Shown here one piece after another: positions 23,210-32,284 of a stretch of DNA of 64,000 bases. Source of the stretch: an uncultured Bryobacteraceae bacterium (lineage in GTDB: Bacteria > Acidobacteriota > Terriglobia > Bryobacterales > Bryobacteraceae); contig CAKZUE010000020.1 of assembly GCA_937920635.1 (NCBI GenBank), forward strand, positions 62,001 through 126,000. The letters are read 5' to 3'. How positions within the stretch are numbered: the first letter of the stretch is position 1; each line of letters begins with the position of its first letter. Both the position numbers and the translations under genes were made by a program. The notes beneath the pieces were generated by a model, which worked only from the letters and a program-made list of their open reading frames with translations, made no database searches and was not told the DNA's origin.

Positions 23210-25894
23210 GTGGCCATCGACCTCGACAAGATCTCCAACGAGCTGGAGGACGCCCTCGAACGCTCCCGCATGCTCGCCGAGCAGCGCAAGCAGGCGCAGA
23301 TCACGCCGCTGCACATGCTCTTCGTGCTGCTCGACGCCGAGTCGCCGCTCGCCGCCGTGCTCGACAAGTCCGGCATCGCCGTCGACGCCCTGCTGGAAAC
23401 GTTCGCCACCCGGCTGAACACGGAAAAGAACTCGCCGCTGGAGCCGGGACGCCGCCCCACGGCTTCGTCCGCGCTGCGCAACCTGATCGAGAAATCGTTC
23501 GACATGATGGAGCGCCGCGGCGCCGAGCGCGCCGAGCCCATCGACTTCATCATGGCTGCCGTCGAATACGGCGAAGAAGCCCTGCGCGGCGACCTGCGCC
23601 AGAACGGCCTCACCAAGCAGGCCATCGAAAAAACCGTTGAAACCCGCGCCGAAATGGGCGAAACCCTCGGCGAGAAACAGGCAGGAAGATCCATGCCCGG
23701 CGCCGCGCCCAAGCCGCTTACGGGAGGCAAACTGCTGGAGAAATACGGCCGCGACCTCACCGCCGCCGCCGCCCGCGGCGAATTGATGCCCGTCATCGGA
23801 CGCGACGACGAAATCCGCCAGGTCATCCAGACGCTGCTGCGCAAGAGCAAGAACAACCCCGTGGTCGTCGGCGAGCCCGGGACCGGAAAGACGGCCATCG
23901 CCGAAGGGCTCGCCCAGCGCATCGCCGCCGGGGACGTGCCCGAATCGCTGAAGAAGTGCAGGGTCATCGCGCTTGATCTCACCGCCATGGTCGCCGGCGC
24001 CAAGTACCGCGGCGAATTTGAAGAACGCATCAAGGGCGTTGTCGATGAAGTCCGCGCCCGCAAGGGCGAGATCATCCTGTTCCTCGACGAGCTCCACACT
24101 CTCGTCGGCGCGGGCGGCACCGAGGGCGGCATGGACGCCGCCAACATCCTCAAGCCCGCGCTGGCGCGCGGCGAGCTGCGATGCCTCGGCGCCACCACCT
24201 TCGACGAGTACCGCGAGAAGATCGAGAAGGACGGCGCGCTGGCCCGGCGTTTCGACACCGTTCAGATCAAGGAGCCGACCGACGAGATGATGATGGTCGT
24301 GCTCCGGGGGCTGAGGCCGCGCTTCGAGGCCTTCCACGGCGTCAAGCTCACCGATGACGCGCTTCAGGCGGCCATCAAGCTCAGCCGCCGTTACATCCGC
24401 GGGCGCTGGATGCCGGACAAGGCCATCGACGTGGTCGACCAGGCGTGCGCCCGCATCCGCATGCAGAAGGAGTCCAAGCCCACCCATATCGACCAGAAAG
24501 AACGCCTGCTGTTGCGGAAGAAAGCGGAACTGGAGGCGCTCGAGTCCTCCGCCTCCACGCCCGCCGCGCTGAAAGCCGTCGAGACGCTGCGCAGCGAAAT
24601 CGCCGCCATCGAGCCGCAGGTGACCAAGCTGGTCGAGGATTGGAACAACCAGAAGAACGCCCTCGACATGCTTCAGAAAACGAAGCAGGCCATCCAGGAG
24701 CAGTCGGCGGCGCTGGAAGCCGCCGAGAAGAAGGGCGACATCGCCAAGGCGGCCGAGATCCGGTACGGGTCGCTCAAGTACCTGGAGCAGCAGCTTGCCG
24801 ATCTGGAAAAGCAGACCGCCGGCATCAGCCTGGTGCCGGACACGGTGATGCCGGAGCATGTGGCGGAAGTGATCGCCGAGATGACCGGCATTCCGTCCAA
24901 CCGCATGATGGAGAGCGAAAAAGAGAGGCTCATGAAGCTCGAAGAGCGCCTCGGCGAGCGCGTCTTCGGCCAGGACGAGGCCGTCAGCGCGGTGGCCGAC
25001 GCCGCCCGCCGCATGCGCGCCGACCTGCAACCGGGGCGCAAGCCCAACAGCTTTCTCTTCGTCGGCCCCACGGGCGTCGGCAAGACGGAGCTGGCCAAGG
25101 CGCTGGCGGAGGCGCTGTTCGACGACGAGAACGCGCTCATCCGGATCGACATGGGCGAGTACAAGGACAAGTCCTCCGTCTCGGGCCTCATCGGCAGCCG
25201 CCCCGGACTGGTCGGCAGCGAGGAGGGCGGCTTCCTCACCGAGCAGGTGCGGCGCAACCCCTATTCGATCGTTCTCTTCGACGAAGTGGAGAAGGGCGCG
25301 CCCGAGATCCTCGACCTGCTGCTCGGAGTTCTTGACGAAGGCCGGCTCACCGATGCCAAAGGCCGCTTCTGCGACTTCTCCAACACGATGGTGCTGTTCA
25401 CGTCGAACCTCGGAGTGCGCGAGGCGATCGAAGTGAGCGACGATCCGCAGGAGCAGAAGAACGTGATTCTCGAAGTTGTGAAACGGAGCCTGCGGCCGGA
25501 GCTGTTCAACCGCATTGGCCAGGTGGTCACGTTCAATCCGCTGACCGCGAACGAGCTCGAGGCGATCGTGATGAAGAACTTCAACCAGGTCCGGAAGAAG
25601 CTCGCCGAGGACCGCGAGATCGGCCTGGAGATGACGCCCGAGGCGCTGGCCTACCTCGCCAAAGAGTCCTACGACCCCGCCTACGGCGCGCGTCCGGTGC
25701 AGCGGACCATGCAGCAGTTAGTGCTCTCGCCGCTGGCGGGCATCATTCTGTCCGGCGAGGTCATCTCCGGGCAGACGATCCGCATCGAATACGATCCGGG
25801 CGAAGAGAAGGTCATTGAAGGCGCCGAGGGCGCCGAGCCGGTCACCGTGCGCGAAGGGGAGGGGTTGACGTTCGGCATCGTCGGAGCGGACTGA
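23210..25894 (+). CDS. clpV: T6SS ATPase ClpV/TssH
   Basis: 894 residues from a GTG at 23210 with AGGAGGAAACCC upstream. Clp N-domain (about 1-150), then two AAA+ modules: Walker A G-E-P-G-T-G-K-T and sensor region F-L-D-E-L-H-T-L-V-G-A-G, a middle coiled coil (about 410-550), and second Walker A G-P-T-G-V-G-K-T-E-L with L-F-D-E-V-E-K. It has ClpB/ClpV layout; the cluster position makes ClpV, which recycles contracted TssBC sheath, the likely role. A housekeeping ClpB placed here is less likely. Confidence 0.87.
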   Translation: MAIDLDKISNELEDALERSRMLAEQRKQAQITPLHMLFVLLDAESPLAAVLDKSGIAVDALLETFATRLNTEKNSPLEPGRRPTASSALRNLIEKSFDMMERRGAERAEPIDFIMAAVEYGEEALRGDLRQNGLTKQAIEKTVETRAEMGETLGEKQAGRSMPGAAPKPLTGGKLLEKYGRDLTAAAARGELMPVIGRDDEIRQVIQTLLRKSKNNPVVVGEPGTGKTAIAEGLAQRIAAGDVPESLKKCRVIALDLTAMVAGAKYRGEFEERIKGVVDEVRARKGEIILFLDELHTLVGAGGTEGGMDAANILKPALARGELRCLGATTFDEYREKIEKDGALARRFDTVQIKEPTDEMMMVVLRGLRPRFEAFHGVKLTDDALQAAIKLSRRYIRGRWMPDKAIDVVDQACARIRMQKESKPTHIDQKERLLLRKKAELEALESSASTPAALKAVETLRSEIAAIEPQVTKLVEDWNNQKNALDMLQKTKQAIQEQSAALEAAEKKGDIAKAAEIRYGSLKYLEQQLADLEKQTAGISLVPDTVMPEHVAEVIAEMTGIPSNRMMESEKERLMKLEERLGERVFGQDEAVSAVADAARRMRADLQPGRKPNSFLFVGPTGVGKTELAKALAEALFDDENALIRIDMGEYKDKSSVSGLIGSRPGLVGSEEGGFLTEQVRRNPYSIVLFDEVEKGAPEILDLLLGVLDEGRLTDAKGRFCDFSNTMVLFTSNLGVREAIEVSDDPQEQKNVILEVVKRSLRPELFNRIGQVVTFNPLTANELEAIVMKNFNQVRKKLAEDREIGLEMTPEALAYLAKESYDPAYGARPVQRTMQQLVLSPLAGIILSGEVISGQTIRIEYDPGEEKVIEGAEGAEPVTVREGEGLTFGIVGAD

Positions 25895-25978
25895 AGACGT
25901 GCAGCCGCCGGCCGATTCCTCCCGCGTTCTTCGTAATGATAATAGGGAGGGCGGCCGCCGGCCGTGAAAGGATCGACC

Positions 25979-28060
25979 ATGAAACGGTTCGCTGTCATTC
26001 CAGCAGCGTGGCTCCTTTTCGGGCTGCTGCCCGCGCAAGGGCCGGCGCCGGGCGAGAGCTGGATCATCCTTCACGACGGGGAGTCGCACTACGGCTGGAC
26101 TCCTTCGGGCACGGCGTGGTCAGCCTCGCGCGGGGTGCTCGCCGCCGACGGCGGCAGCGGCGGCACGCTCCGCTCCAATACACCTTTCACCGATTTTGTT
26201 TTGCAGTTCGAGATCCGCGCGGAAAAGAGCGCGGGTGGCGCTCTTTACGTCCGCGCCGCGCGCGAAGGCAACCCAAAGGAGACGGGCTGGGGTGTGGATT
26301 TCTCCTCCCTGGCCTCCACCACATGGGTGCCCGTGGAAGTCGAGGCCAGCGGCGCTGGAGTGGGCGTGCGCGCCTCGGGCCGAATAGTGGATCACTCCTC
26401 GGCGCCCGTCGCTCCGGCAGGTTACTTTGTGCTGGAAGCCAAAGCCGGAGGGCGCGTCGAGATCCGCAACATGCGGCTGCGCCTGCTCAAGCCCGACAGC
26501 CTCTTCAACGGCAATGATCTTTCCGGCTGGAAATCCACGGGCGAACCTGCCAAACAGAAAGGCGGGCTGGGCAAGTTGTTCGGCGGCGGCAAGCCGAAAG
26601 AGGCCAAGTGGACGGTGGTCCGCGGCATGATCCACGGCGCCGACGGCCCCGGACAGCTCGAATCGCTCCTTCAGTTCGGCGACTTCATCCTGCAAGCTGA
26701 TGTGCGGATCAACTCGAAGCGCGCCGATCAGCGCCGCCGTTACGCCATCCTGTTCCGCGGCGATCCCGGGCAGCTCGGCACAGGGTATGAAGTGAACGTT
26801 CAGCCCGGCGCCACCGGGGCTTTGATGGGACTGACAACGGCGCGCAAGAACCTCGGAGCCGCGAATCAGTTCATCACCCTCACCGTCGCCGCCCACGGAC
26901 GTCATGTGCAGATCTGGACGGACGGGATCCTGGTGACCGATTTCAACGACGTCCGCCCGGAAGGCACGGATCCGAAGAAGGCTGCCCGGAGCACTCCGGG
27001 CGTCATCGCTTTCTACACGCCTGAGGACGACGCCGACGTCGACATCCGCAACGTCCGCGCCGTGCAGTTGCCCAAGACCTTCGGGCTTGGCCCGAAGAAG
27101 ACCGAAGTGACCGCGCTGCCGCAAGCCCCGACGGCGCCGTCGCTGCCCGCCATGCCCACGCCGCAGGCGCCCGCGGGCCCTGATGCCGGCGCGGCGGCTT
27201 TGCAGCAGCAGCTCCAGCAGCAGCAGATGGCGCAGATGAAACAGGAGCAGCGCACGCAGCAGGAGGCCCAGCTTCTTCAACAGGCGCTGCGCACTACCGA
27301 CCCTGCCCAGCAGATCGCGGTTTTCGACCAGATCCTCGCGTTGAACCCGAACAATCAGGTCGCCTTCAACGGACGCAAGGAAGCGGTGGCGAAGCTCGAA
27401 GAGCAGCAACGCAAAGAGGCTGAAAAGGCCGCCGCCAGCTCCCAGCAGGAGCAGGCCGAGCAGGAAAAGCAGATGACGCTGGCGCAGAGCATCCAGTCCG
27501 CCGAGTCTGCCTTTCTTGCCGGCAATCTTCTCGCCGCCGAAAAGGCGCTGAACGCGGCCGAGCGCATCGCGCCCGACAACCCGCAGGTGCAGGCGCTGCG
27601 CTCGCGCCTGAATTACGCCAACCAGCGCCGTTCTTCCATCCTCGCTCTCGGCGCGGCGGGGCTCGGCACGGGCTGCATCGCCCTGCTGGCCTGGATCTTC
27701 GCCGCCCGCCGCCGCCGCGACCCGTACATTGAAGTGGTCTCCGGCCTCGACAAGGGCAAGCGCTTCAATATCGACAAGGAAGTGGTCATGGTGGGGGCCA
27801 TCCCCGAAGACGGCGGCACGAAAAACGACGTGGTGCTGCGCGACGCCGAGCGCATGATTTCGCGCTTCCATGCCCAATTCCATTACAAGGAAGGCAAGCT
27901 TTATATTGTTGACACCAACAGCTATAACGGCACATTCGTCGACAAAAAGCGCCTCGAACCCGGCAAGCCCGTGCCTCTGAAGGGCGGCTCCCGCGTCACC
28001 TTCGCGGGCACCTGCACCATCAAGGTCGGCTTCGAGAGACGCAAGCAGAAGAAGAAGTAA
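25979..28060 (+). CDS. Exported DUF1080-type protein with transmembrane helix and FHA domain
   Basis: 693 residues from the ATG at 25979 (a GTG at 25964 is also in frame). Signal peptide, then two beta-sandwich regions: about 20-165, and about 175-365 with L-F-N-G-N-D-L-S-G-W-K-S, the DUF1080/3-keto-disaccharide hydrolase opening. A Gln-rich coiled region (about 395-440), TPR-like helices, one membrane helix (about 553-575) and a C-terminal FHA domain (about 582-690; S-R-F-H and N-S-Y-N-G-T-F-V). So the sugar-binding-like domain lies outside and the phosphothreonine reader inside. It is in line after clpV and followed by a terminator. Confidence 0.8.
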   Translation: MKRFAVIPAAWLLFGLLPAQGPAPGESWIILHDGESHYGWTPSGTAWSASRGVLAADGGSGGTLRSNTPFTDFVLQFEIRAEKSAGGALYVRAAREGNPKETGWGVDFSSLASTTWVPVEVEASGAGVGVRASGRIVDHSSAPVAPAGYFVLEAKAGGRVEIRNMRLRLLKPDSLFNGNDLSGWKSTGEPAKQKGGLGKLFGGGKPKEAKWTVVRGMIHGADGPGQLESLLQFGDFILQADVRINSKRADQRRRYAILFRGDPGQLGTGYEVNVQPGATGALMGLTTARKNLGAANQFITLTVAAHGRHVQIWTDGILVTDFNDVRPEGTDPKKAARSTPGVIAFYTPEDDADVDIRNVRAVQLPKTFGLGPKKTEVTALPQAPTAPSLPAMPTPQAPAGPDAGAAALQQQLQQQQMAQMKQEQRTQQEAQLLQQALRTTDPAQQIAVFDQILALNPNNQVAFNGRKEAVAKLEEQQRKEAEKAAASSQQEQAEQEKQMTLAQSIQSAESAFLAGNLLAAEKALNAAERIAPDNPQVQALRSRLNYANQRRSSILALGAAGLGTGCIALLAWIFAARRRRDPYIEVVSGLDKGKRFNIDKEVVMVGAIPEDGGTKNDVVLRDAERMISRFHAQFHYKEGKLYIVDTNSYNGTFVDKKRLEPGKPVPLKGGSRVTFAGTCTIKVGFERRKQKKK

Positions 28061-28114
28061 CCCCGGCAAGGACCACTGATCCTAACATCGTGAATTCCCC
28101 GTCCGGGCCGTAGC

Positions 28115-28147
28115 GCCTGCTTTCCGCGGCTGGAAACGCAGGCTTTT
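28115..28147 (+). terminator. Terminator-like hairpin before the second VgrG cassette
   Basis: GCCTGCTTTCC (28115-28125) pairs with GGAAACGCAGGC (28132-28143) as an 11-bp stem with one bulged C and a 6-base loop. TTTT follows at 28144-28147. The ribosome site of vgrG copy 2 begins at 28150. It would separate the T6SS structural operon from the second cassette, or form part of that cassette's leader. Confidence 0.5.
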
Positions 28148-28165
28148 GGGAGGAGGACCAGGCGC

Positions 28166-29809
28166 GTGCAACCTGCCTACCTGAAAATCCTGATCGACAG
28201 CAACGAGCCGGAGGAGCTGGATCTCGTCGAGGCTGCCGTCGTCCATGAGTTGAACCGTCATCCGTCCTGCGCTTTCCGATACCGCCAGTTGCCCGAAACC
28301 CGGCGCTCCTTCGAGAGCGACATCGGCAAGTCCTTGAAAGTGATCGCGGTGTCTCAGGACGGAGTGGAACTCGAGATTTTTGACGGCCTGGTGAAATCCG
28401 TCGAAACCGAATACGAATTGTCGGGGGGCTGCAATCTGTATTACCGCGGCGTCGGCTGGTCCTACCTGCTGGACGTCACCCGGAAATCACAGATGTTTCT
28501 GAAAATGCCCCCATCGAAAATCGCCAATGATCTCCTGGCGGACAAGGCCGGCGAAGTGAAAATCAGCGGCGGTGAATTGACGCTGCTCCAATATGCCGAA
28601 ACGGACTGGAGCTTCCTGCACCGGCTGGCCGACCGCCACGGATGTTTTCTGCGCGTGGCCGGGCGCAAGGTGGATGTGCTGAAACAGTTCGCTTCCGACA
28701 CCTGCCCGCTGACCTGGCGCGAGGAGGGCAGCCTGTATCTGTTCCGCACCGTGGGCCGCATCTATGAGTGCGCCATCCATGGCGTCAATTACGACCGCGC
28801 CGAAGCCGGGAGCAAGGAATTCCGCAACGTCAGCGACGAACCGCTGACGGAAGATTCGCTCGGCGCGCTGCGCGGCGCCACCGACCAGGGATCGAAAGAC
28901 AACAGCCTCGCCGACGCGCTGTACGACAAGTTTCTGTCCGGCGACCACGGCAAGTTCGAGGACGAGCTCAAGCTGGAAGCGAAACGCCGCCGCATCCATG
29001 CCTGCACGGCGCACGGCGAGTCCCGCGATGCCTCGGTCCTCATCGGGGGCAAGGTCGAGATCAAGGGCCAGATTGAGACCACGGGCAAGTACGGCGTGTA
29101 CAAGGTGGAGCATCTCTGGCGAGTCCCCGCCGGATACTCCAACCGTTTCTGGTGCATGCCGTTCCAGATGTATGTCGATGAAATACGTCCGGCGCCTTCG
29201 GTGATCCGCGAGACGCCGCTGGTCTCGCAAGCCTCCCTGCCCACACAGCCGCCCGCGCCTGCCCCGCCGCAGCCTGCCGCTCCCGCCATCACCGGAAGGA
29301 ACTTCGGCGTCTATATCGCCCGCGTGCTCGACAATGCCGATCCCATCGACGCGGCGCGCGTCAAAGTGCAGTTTCCGTGGGAGACGGGCGGCAGCGAGAG
29401 CAACTGGGCGCCGGTCGCCATGCCGCACGCCGGCGCCGGCCGCGGCCTGTACTTCATGCCGGAGATCGGCGATGAAGTGCTGGTCGCGTTCGAGCAGGGC
29501 GACCCCAACCGGCCCATCGTGCTTGGCTCGCTTTGGAACGGCAATGATTCGCCGCCGAACGAAGGACTCCACGGCGACGAACAGGGCAACAACGACATCA
29601 AGCGCATCGTCACCAAGAGCGGCAACCGGTTCGTGATGGACGACATGGACGGAAAGGAGACCATCGTCGTCGCCACGCCGGAACATATCCGCATCTCGAT
29701 GTTCGAGGGCGATCAGACGCTTCTCATCCATTCCGACGGCGACATCAACATCCACGCCGGAGGAACCGTCCACATCAAGTGCAACCAGTTTCTGCGCGAG
29801 GTGGGATGA
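28166..29809 (+). CDS. vgrG: VgrG/TssI spike protein, copy 2
   Basis: 547 residues from a GTG at 28166 with GGAGGAGG upstream. Same domain order as copy 1: gp27-like N-terminus (I-G-K-S-L-K-V-I-A, F-D-G-L-V-K-S-V-E), a Pro-rich hinge at about 350-375 that copy 1 lacks, the OB-fold with R-V-K-V-Q-F-P-W, and R-G-L-Y-F-M-P-E-I-G-D-E-V-L-V-A-F-E-Q-G-D...V-L-G-S-L-W-N-G. Same short C-terminus (H-I-K-C-N-Q-F-L-R-E-V-G against H-M-K-C-K-Q-F-L-R-E-I-G). It heads the second cassette. Confidence 0.92.
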   Translation: MQPAYLKILIDSNEPEELDLVEAAVVHELNRHPSCAFRYRQLPETRRSFESDIGKSLKVIAVSQDGVELEIFDGLVKSVETEYELSGGCNLYYRGVGWSYLLDVTRKSQMFLKMPPSKIANDLLADKAGEVKISGGELTLLQYAETDWSFLHRLADRHGCFLRVAGRKVDVLKQFASDTCPLTWREEGSLYLFRTVGRIYECAIHGVNYDRAEAGSKEFRNVSDEPLTEDSLGALRGATDQGSKDNSLADALYDKFLSGDHGKFEDELKLEAKRRRIHACTAHGESRDASVLIGGKVEIKGQIETTGKYGVYKVEHLWRVPAGYSNRFWCMPFQMYVDEIRPAPSVIRETPLVSQASLPTQPPAPAPPQPAAPAITGRNFGVYIARVLDNADPIDAARVKVQFPWETGGSESNWAPVAMPHAGAGRGLYFMPEIGDEVLVAFEQGDPNRPIVLGSLWNGNDSPPNEGLHGDEQGNNDIKRIVTKSGNRFVMDDMDGKETIVVATPEHIRISMFEGDQTLLIHSDGDINIHAGGTVHIKCNQFLREVG

Positions 29810-29842
29810 TGCCTCGCGCCGCAATTCAGGAGGATTTCGACC

Positions 29843-30565
29843 ATGCCGACTTTTGACTCAAAGACAAAGACCAAGACACGCGTGGGCATTGACCAGGATT
29901 CGTGGAAACCGGGAATGGGCGCGCTCGGCAAAGGCTCGCAGAAGGACGAGGCCCTCATCCACGGCACCAAGAAAGAGCAGATCGACATGAACCACATGAG
30001 CACGGTGAACATCAGCCGGACGTTCCAGACCAACGTCAACTTCCAGTGCACCGTAGGCGTGATGAGGAAATTGCAGGACAGCATTTTCATGCACTCCACC
30101 AGCAGCCTTCACAAGCGGGACGTCACGGGTCCAAGCATCGTAAACCGCGTCGGCCCGACGTTGAATACCTTCGTCGCCCCGCTGACCGAGAACCATAGCG
30201 CTCCCAGGCTCCTGAACGAGCCGACCAGCAACATGAACAACATCGTCTCATACCTGAAAACCTTCATTGACGAGAACAATATCGGCTTGAACTCCTCTGA
30301 GGCCTACGTCAACAAATTCGCTCTCAGCGTGTTGAATAACGATCACAAGGCGATTGCGAACGGTTTGGTCGGCTTCGAGAACAAAGTGGCCGGCTTCTGC
30401 CTCACAGTGGAAGTATTCGAGAGCAAGACGGTTCCTATATTCAATTCGCCGAATCCATTGGAGTCCAAGATCGGCGCCATGAAGTCCGAACTGGAAGCGC
30501 TAGAGGGAGCCACGGGCATCCAGTTGTCATCCTTGAAGCTGGCTGTCAATTCTTTCGCGATGTGA
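29843..30565 (+). CDS. Spike-extension protein, family 1 copy 2
   Basis: 240 residues. The first ~70 align with the gene at 18.78 kb: R-V-G-I-D...K-P-G-M-G-A-L-G, E-A-L-I-H-G-T, N-V-N-F...T-V-G-V. The beta-helix repeat run is shorter and less regular here. The C-terminal ~120 residues are helical and differ from copy 1, so the pair shares a docking N-terminus and has divergent ends, as expected for tip proteins that carry different cargo. Base composition is lower in GC than neighbours. Confidence 0.58.
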   Translation: MPTFDSKTKTKTRVGIDQDSWKPGMGALGKGSQKDEALIHGTKKEQIDMNHMSTVNISRTFQTNVNFQCTVGVMRKLQDSIFMHSTSSLHKRDVTGPSIVNRVGPTLNTFVAPLTENHSAPRLLNEPTSNMNNIVSYLKTFIDENNIGLNSSEAYVNKFALSVLNNDHKAIANGLVGFENKVAGFCLTVEVFESKTVPIFNSPNPLESKIGAMKSELEALEGATGIQLSSLKLAVNSFAM

Positions 30566-30587
30566 TGCGCGGCATGTAGGTGATGCG

Positions 30588-31454
30588 ATGCCGACTCCAC
30601 CAGTCCGCCCCTGGGTGAAAGCCGAATCCCTTACGCTGTGTCATCTCTACTGGCTGCCTGCGTCCTCCTTTCCGAGCAGGACGCAGGAGCGGGCATGGCT
30701 TCGTGCGTTCCTGTACGCGCTTTTCGAGCATCTCAAGGCGAGCAAGCTGATGCCCCAGTGCTTTATGGAACTGCGGGAGATCCATCAGCACTGCCACGAC
30801 ATGTTTATCCAGAAGTGCCTTGATTTGCAGCCGGTGTACAGTTTTTCGCGCACTTTGTGGTCGCCCATGCCCGGACCACCTTCTCAGGAGGAGACCGACG
30901 CCATCCGAAATCAGGAAAAGCCCTTTGTGCTTTCCAACTACACCCACGGGCAGACATATTGGATTCCCCGGGCGGATCCGAAACCGTTTCTGGAGGAATT
31001 CCTGGGTTTCGGTGGCGTGACGATTCTGTTTCCCGGGCCAGACCCCAACACGGTCGCTCCGCCCATCAAGATTTCTCCCGGCGTGCGGAACAGCCCTCAT
31101 TTCAAAGAGATTTTCGCGATGGGCGATCCGGAGGCGGAGCTCAACAAGGCGCTTCTCCTGAGACATAAATTTCTGGGGCATCTCAAGAAAGTGTTCGGCC
31201 GCGGCTGGGAGAGCCGCGTCGAATACCGTGGTCTTCTTTTTGTTTTACCCCGTCTTCGCAGCTCGGATTTCTTCAGCATTGAGCCGAATGTTCTTGAGGG
31301 GCTTTTCGAAGCCTCGCCGCTGTATTTCGCCGAGAGTCCGGATGACCGCGGCATGCTGCTCGCTTCTCTCGAGTCCCTCGATGAGACCATCGCCGCCCTT
31401 GTCGCCACGCTCGAAGAACAGGGTCTGCAGTTTCCGCTGGAGGCAAGACGATGA
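30588..31454 (+). CDS. VgrG-cassette protein family A, copy 2
   Basis: 288 residues, paralogue of the protein at 19.51 kb (Y-W-L-P-A-S-S-F-P-S-R-T-Q-E opening, F-L-G-F-G-G-V-T-I-L core, A-E-S-P-D-D-R-G-M-L-L-A-S end). Identity is low by eye, so the duplication is old or the proteins diversify fast. No known domain. The two-gene A-B block overlaps by 4 bases, as in the first cassette. Confidence 0.58.
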   Translation: MPTPPVRPWVKAESLTLCHLYWLPASSFPSRTQERAWLRAFLYALFEHLKASKLMPQCFMELREIHQHCHDMFIQKCLDLQPVYSFSRTLWSPMPGPPSQEETDAIRNQEKPFVLSNYTHGQTYWIPRADPKPFLEEFLGFGGVTILFPGPDPNTVAPPIKISPGVRNSPHFKEIFAMGDPEAELNKALLLRHKFLGHLKKVFGRGWESRVEYRGLLFVLPRLRSSDFFSIEPNVLEGLFEASPLYFAESPDDRGMLLASLESLDETIAALVATLEEQGLQFPLEARR

Positions 31455-32245
31455 CGCTACAGCCCGGCGTTCAGCCGCCGCCGAAAGATGCCCTGATGTT
31501 TCACGCCGGCACGCCCCGGCACGGATTTCACGTCTACGTTTTCGAGCAGGGCGAATTCCCTGTGAAGGCGCTTTTTCTCAAGCGCTGGCTCGATCTTTAT
31601 ATCACGGTCCGGCCCCTGCTGTTCGCGGGCGGCGTGAAGCCGGTCTGTGCATTGCAAATGTGGCACATCCATCACAACGACGGATCGGCCTTGCTGTCGA
31701 AGAACGGCGCTGTTTGGCAGCCGGATTTCGGCGTTGGCGTCTGGCTCGATCAGCCCCCTCCCACGCTCTGGCGTCCGGAGGAGTTCGAGATGCTTGGCCC
31801 CGGAGATATGATGAGGCCACCCATCCTGAGTGCAATCCGGCTCAAGGCTGCGCCGTTGGATCACCATGCCGTCTGGACGTCCATGGGTGGCAGGGGCGCC
31901 TATATGGAGTTCACCGTCTCGGGTGATCCCGAGGCTTTTCTGGAAGAGCAGGCGCCGGCCTATCGGAGGTGGATTGAAGAAGAAATCATCCAGGTGCACC
32001 CTTTCTTCGTGCCGCTCGTCTCCGCCGCGTCGCTGCGAAGTGAATTGCTCGCTTCGAGGCTGGCCCATCTCGATCCTGTTCTGACATACGTCCGCGAGAG
32101 CCAGGAGGACCGTGGGTTGCTTCTGCTGACGCGAGAACCGATCGAACAACGGATCGCCTCCATAGCAACGCTCGTGCCGTGGTCAAACCCCGACCCTGAA
32201 GTGCGCACATTCCTTGTGCAGAACGTGAAGACGGCCGCCCGTTGA
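31451..32245 (+). CDS. VgrG-cassette protein family B, copy 2
   Basis: 264 residues, paralogue of the protein at 20.41 kb (P-P-P-T-L-W-R-P-E-E-F, G-D-M-M-R-P-P, and V-R-E-S-Q-E-D-R-G-L-L-L-L-T-R-E-P at the end). No signal peptide, membrane segment or known fold recognised. Last gene of the second cassette; an ECF sigma gene follows after 39 bases. Confidence 0.57.
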   Translation: MTLQPGVQPPPKDALMFHAGTPRHGFHVYVFEQGEFPVKALFLKRWLDLYITVRPLLFAGGVKPVCALQMWHIHHNDGSALLSKNGAVWQPDFGVGVWLDQPPPTLWRPEEFEMLGPGDMMRPPILSAIRLKAAPLDHHAVWTSMGGRGAYMEFTVSGDPEAFLEEQAPAYRRWIEEEIIQVHPFFVPLVSAASLRSELLASRLAHLDPVLTYVRESQEDRGLLLLTREPIEQRIASIATLVPWSNPDPEVRTFLVQNVKTAAR

Positions 32246-32284
32246 AAGGCAGAGGGCGTCACCCTGCGGCATCCCGGAGTTATC

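Noticed and set aside
28061-28165. Small RNA or riboswitch before vgrG copy 2
   Set aside because: Only one simple hairpin with a T run is present; this is explained by a terminator.
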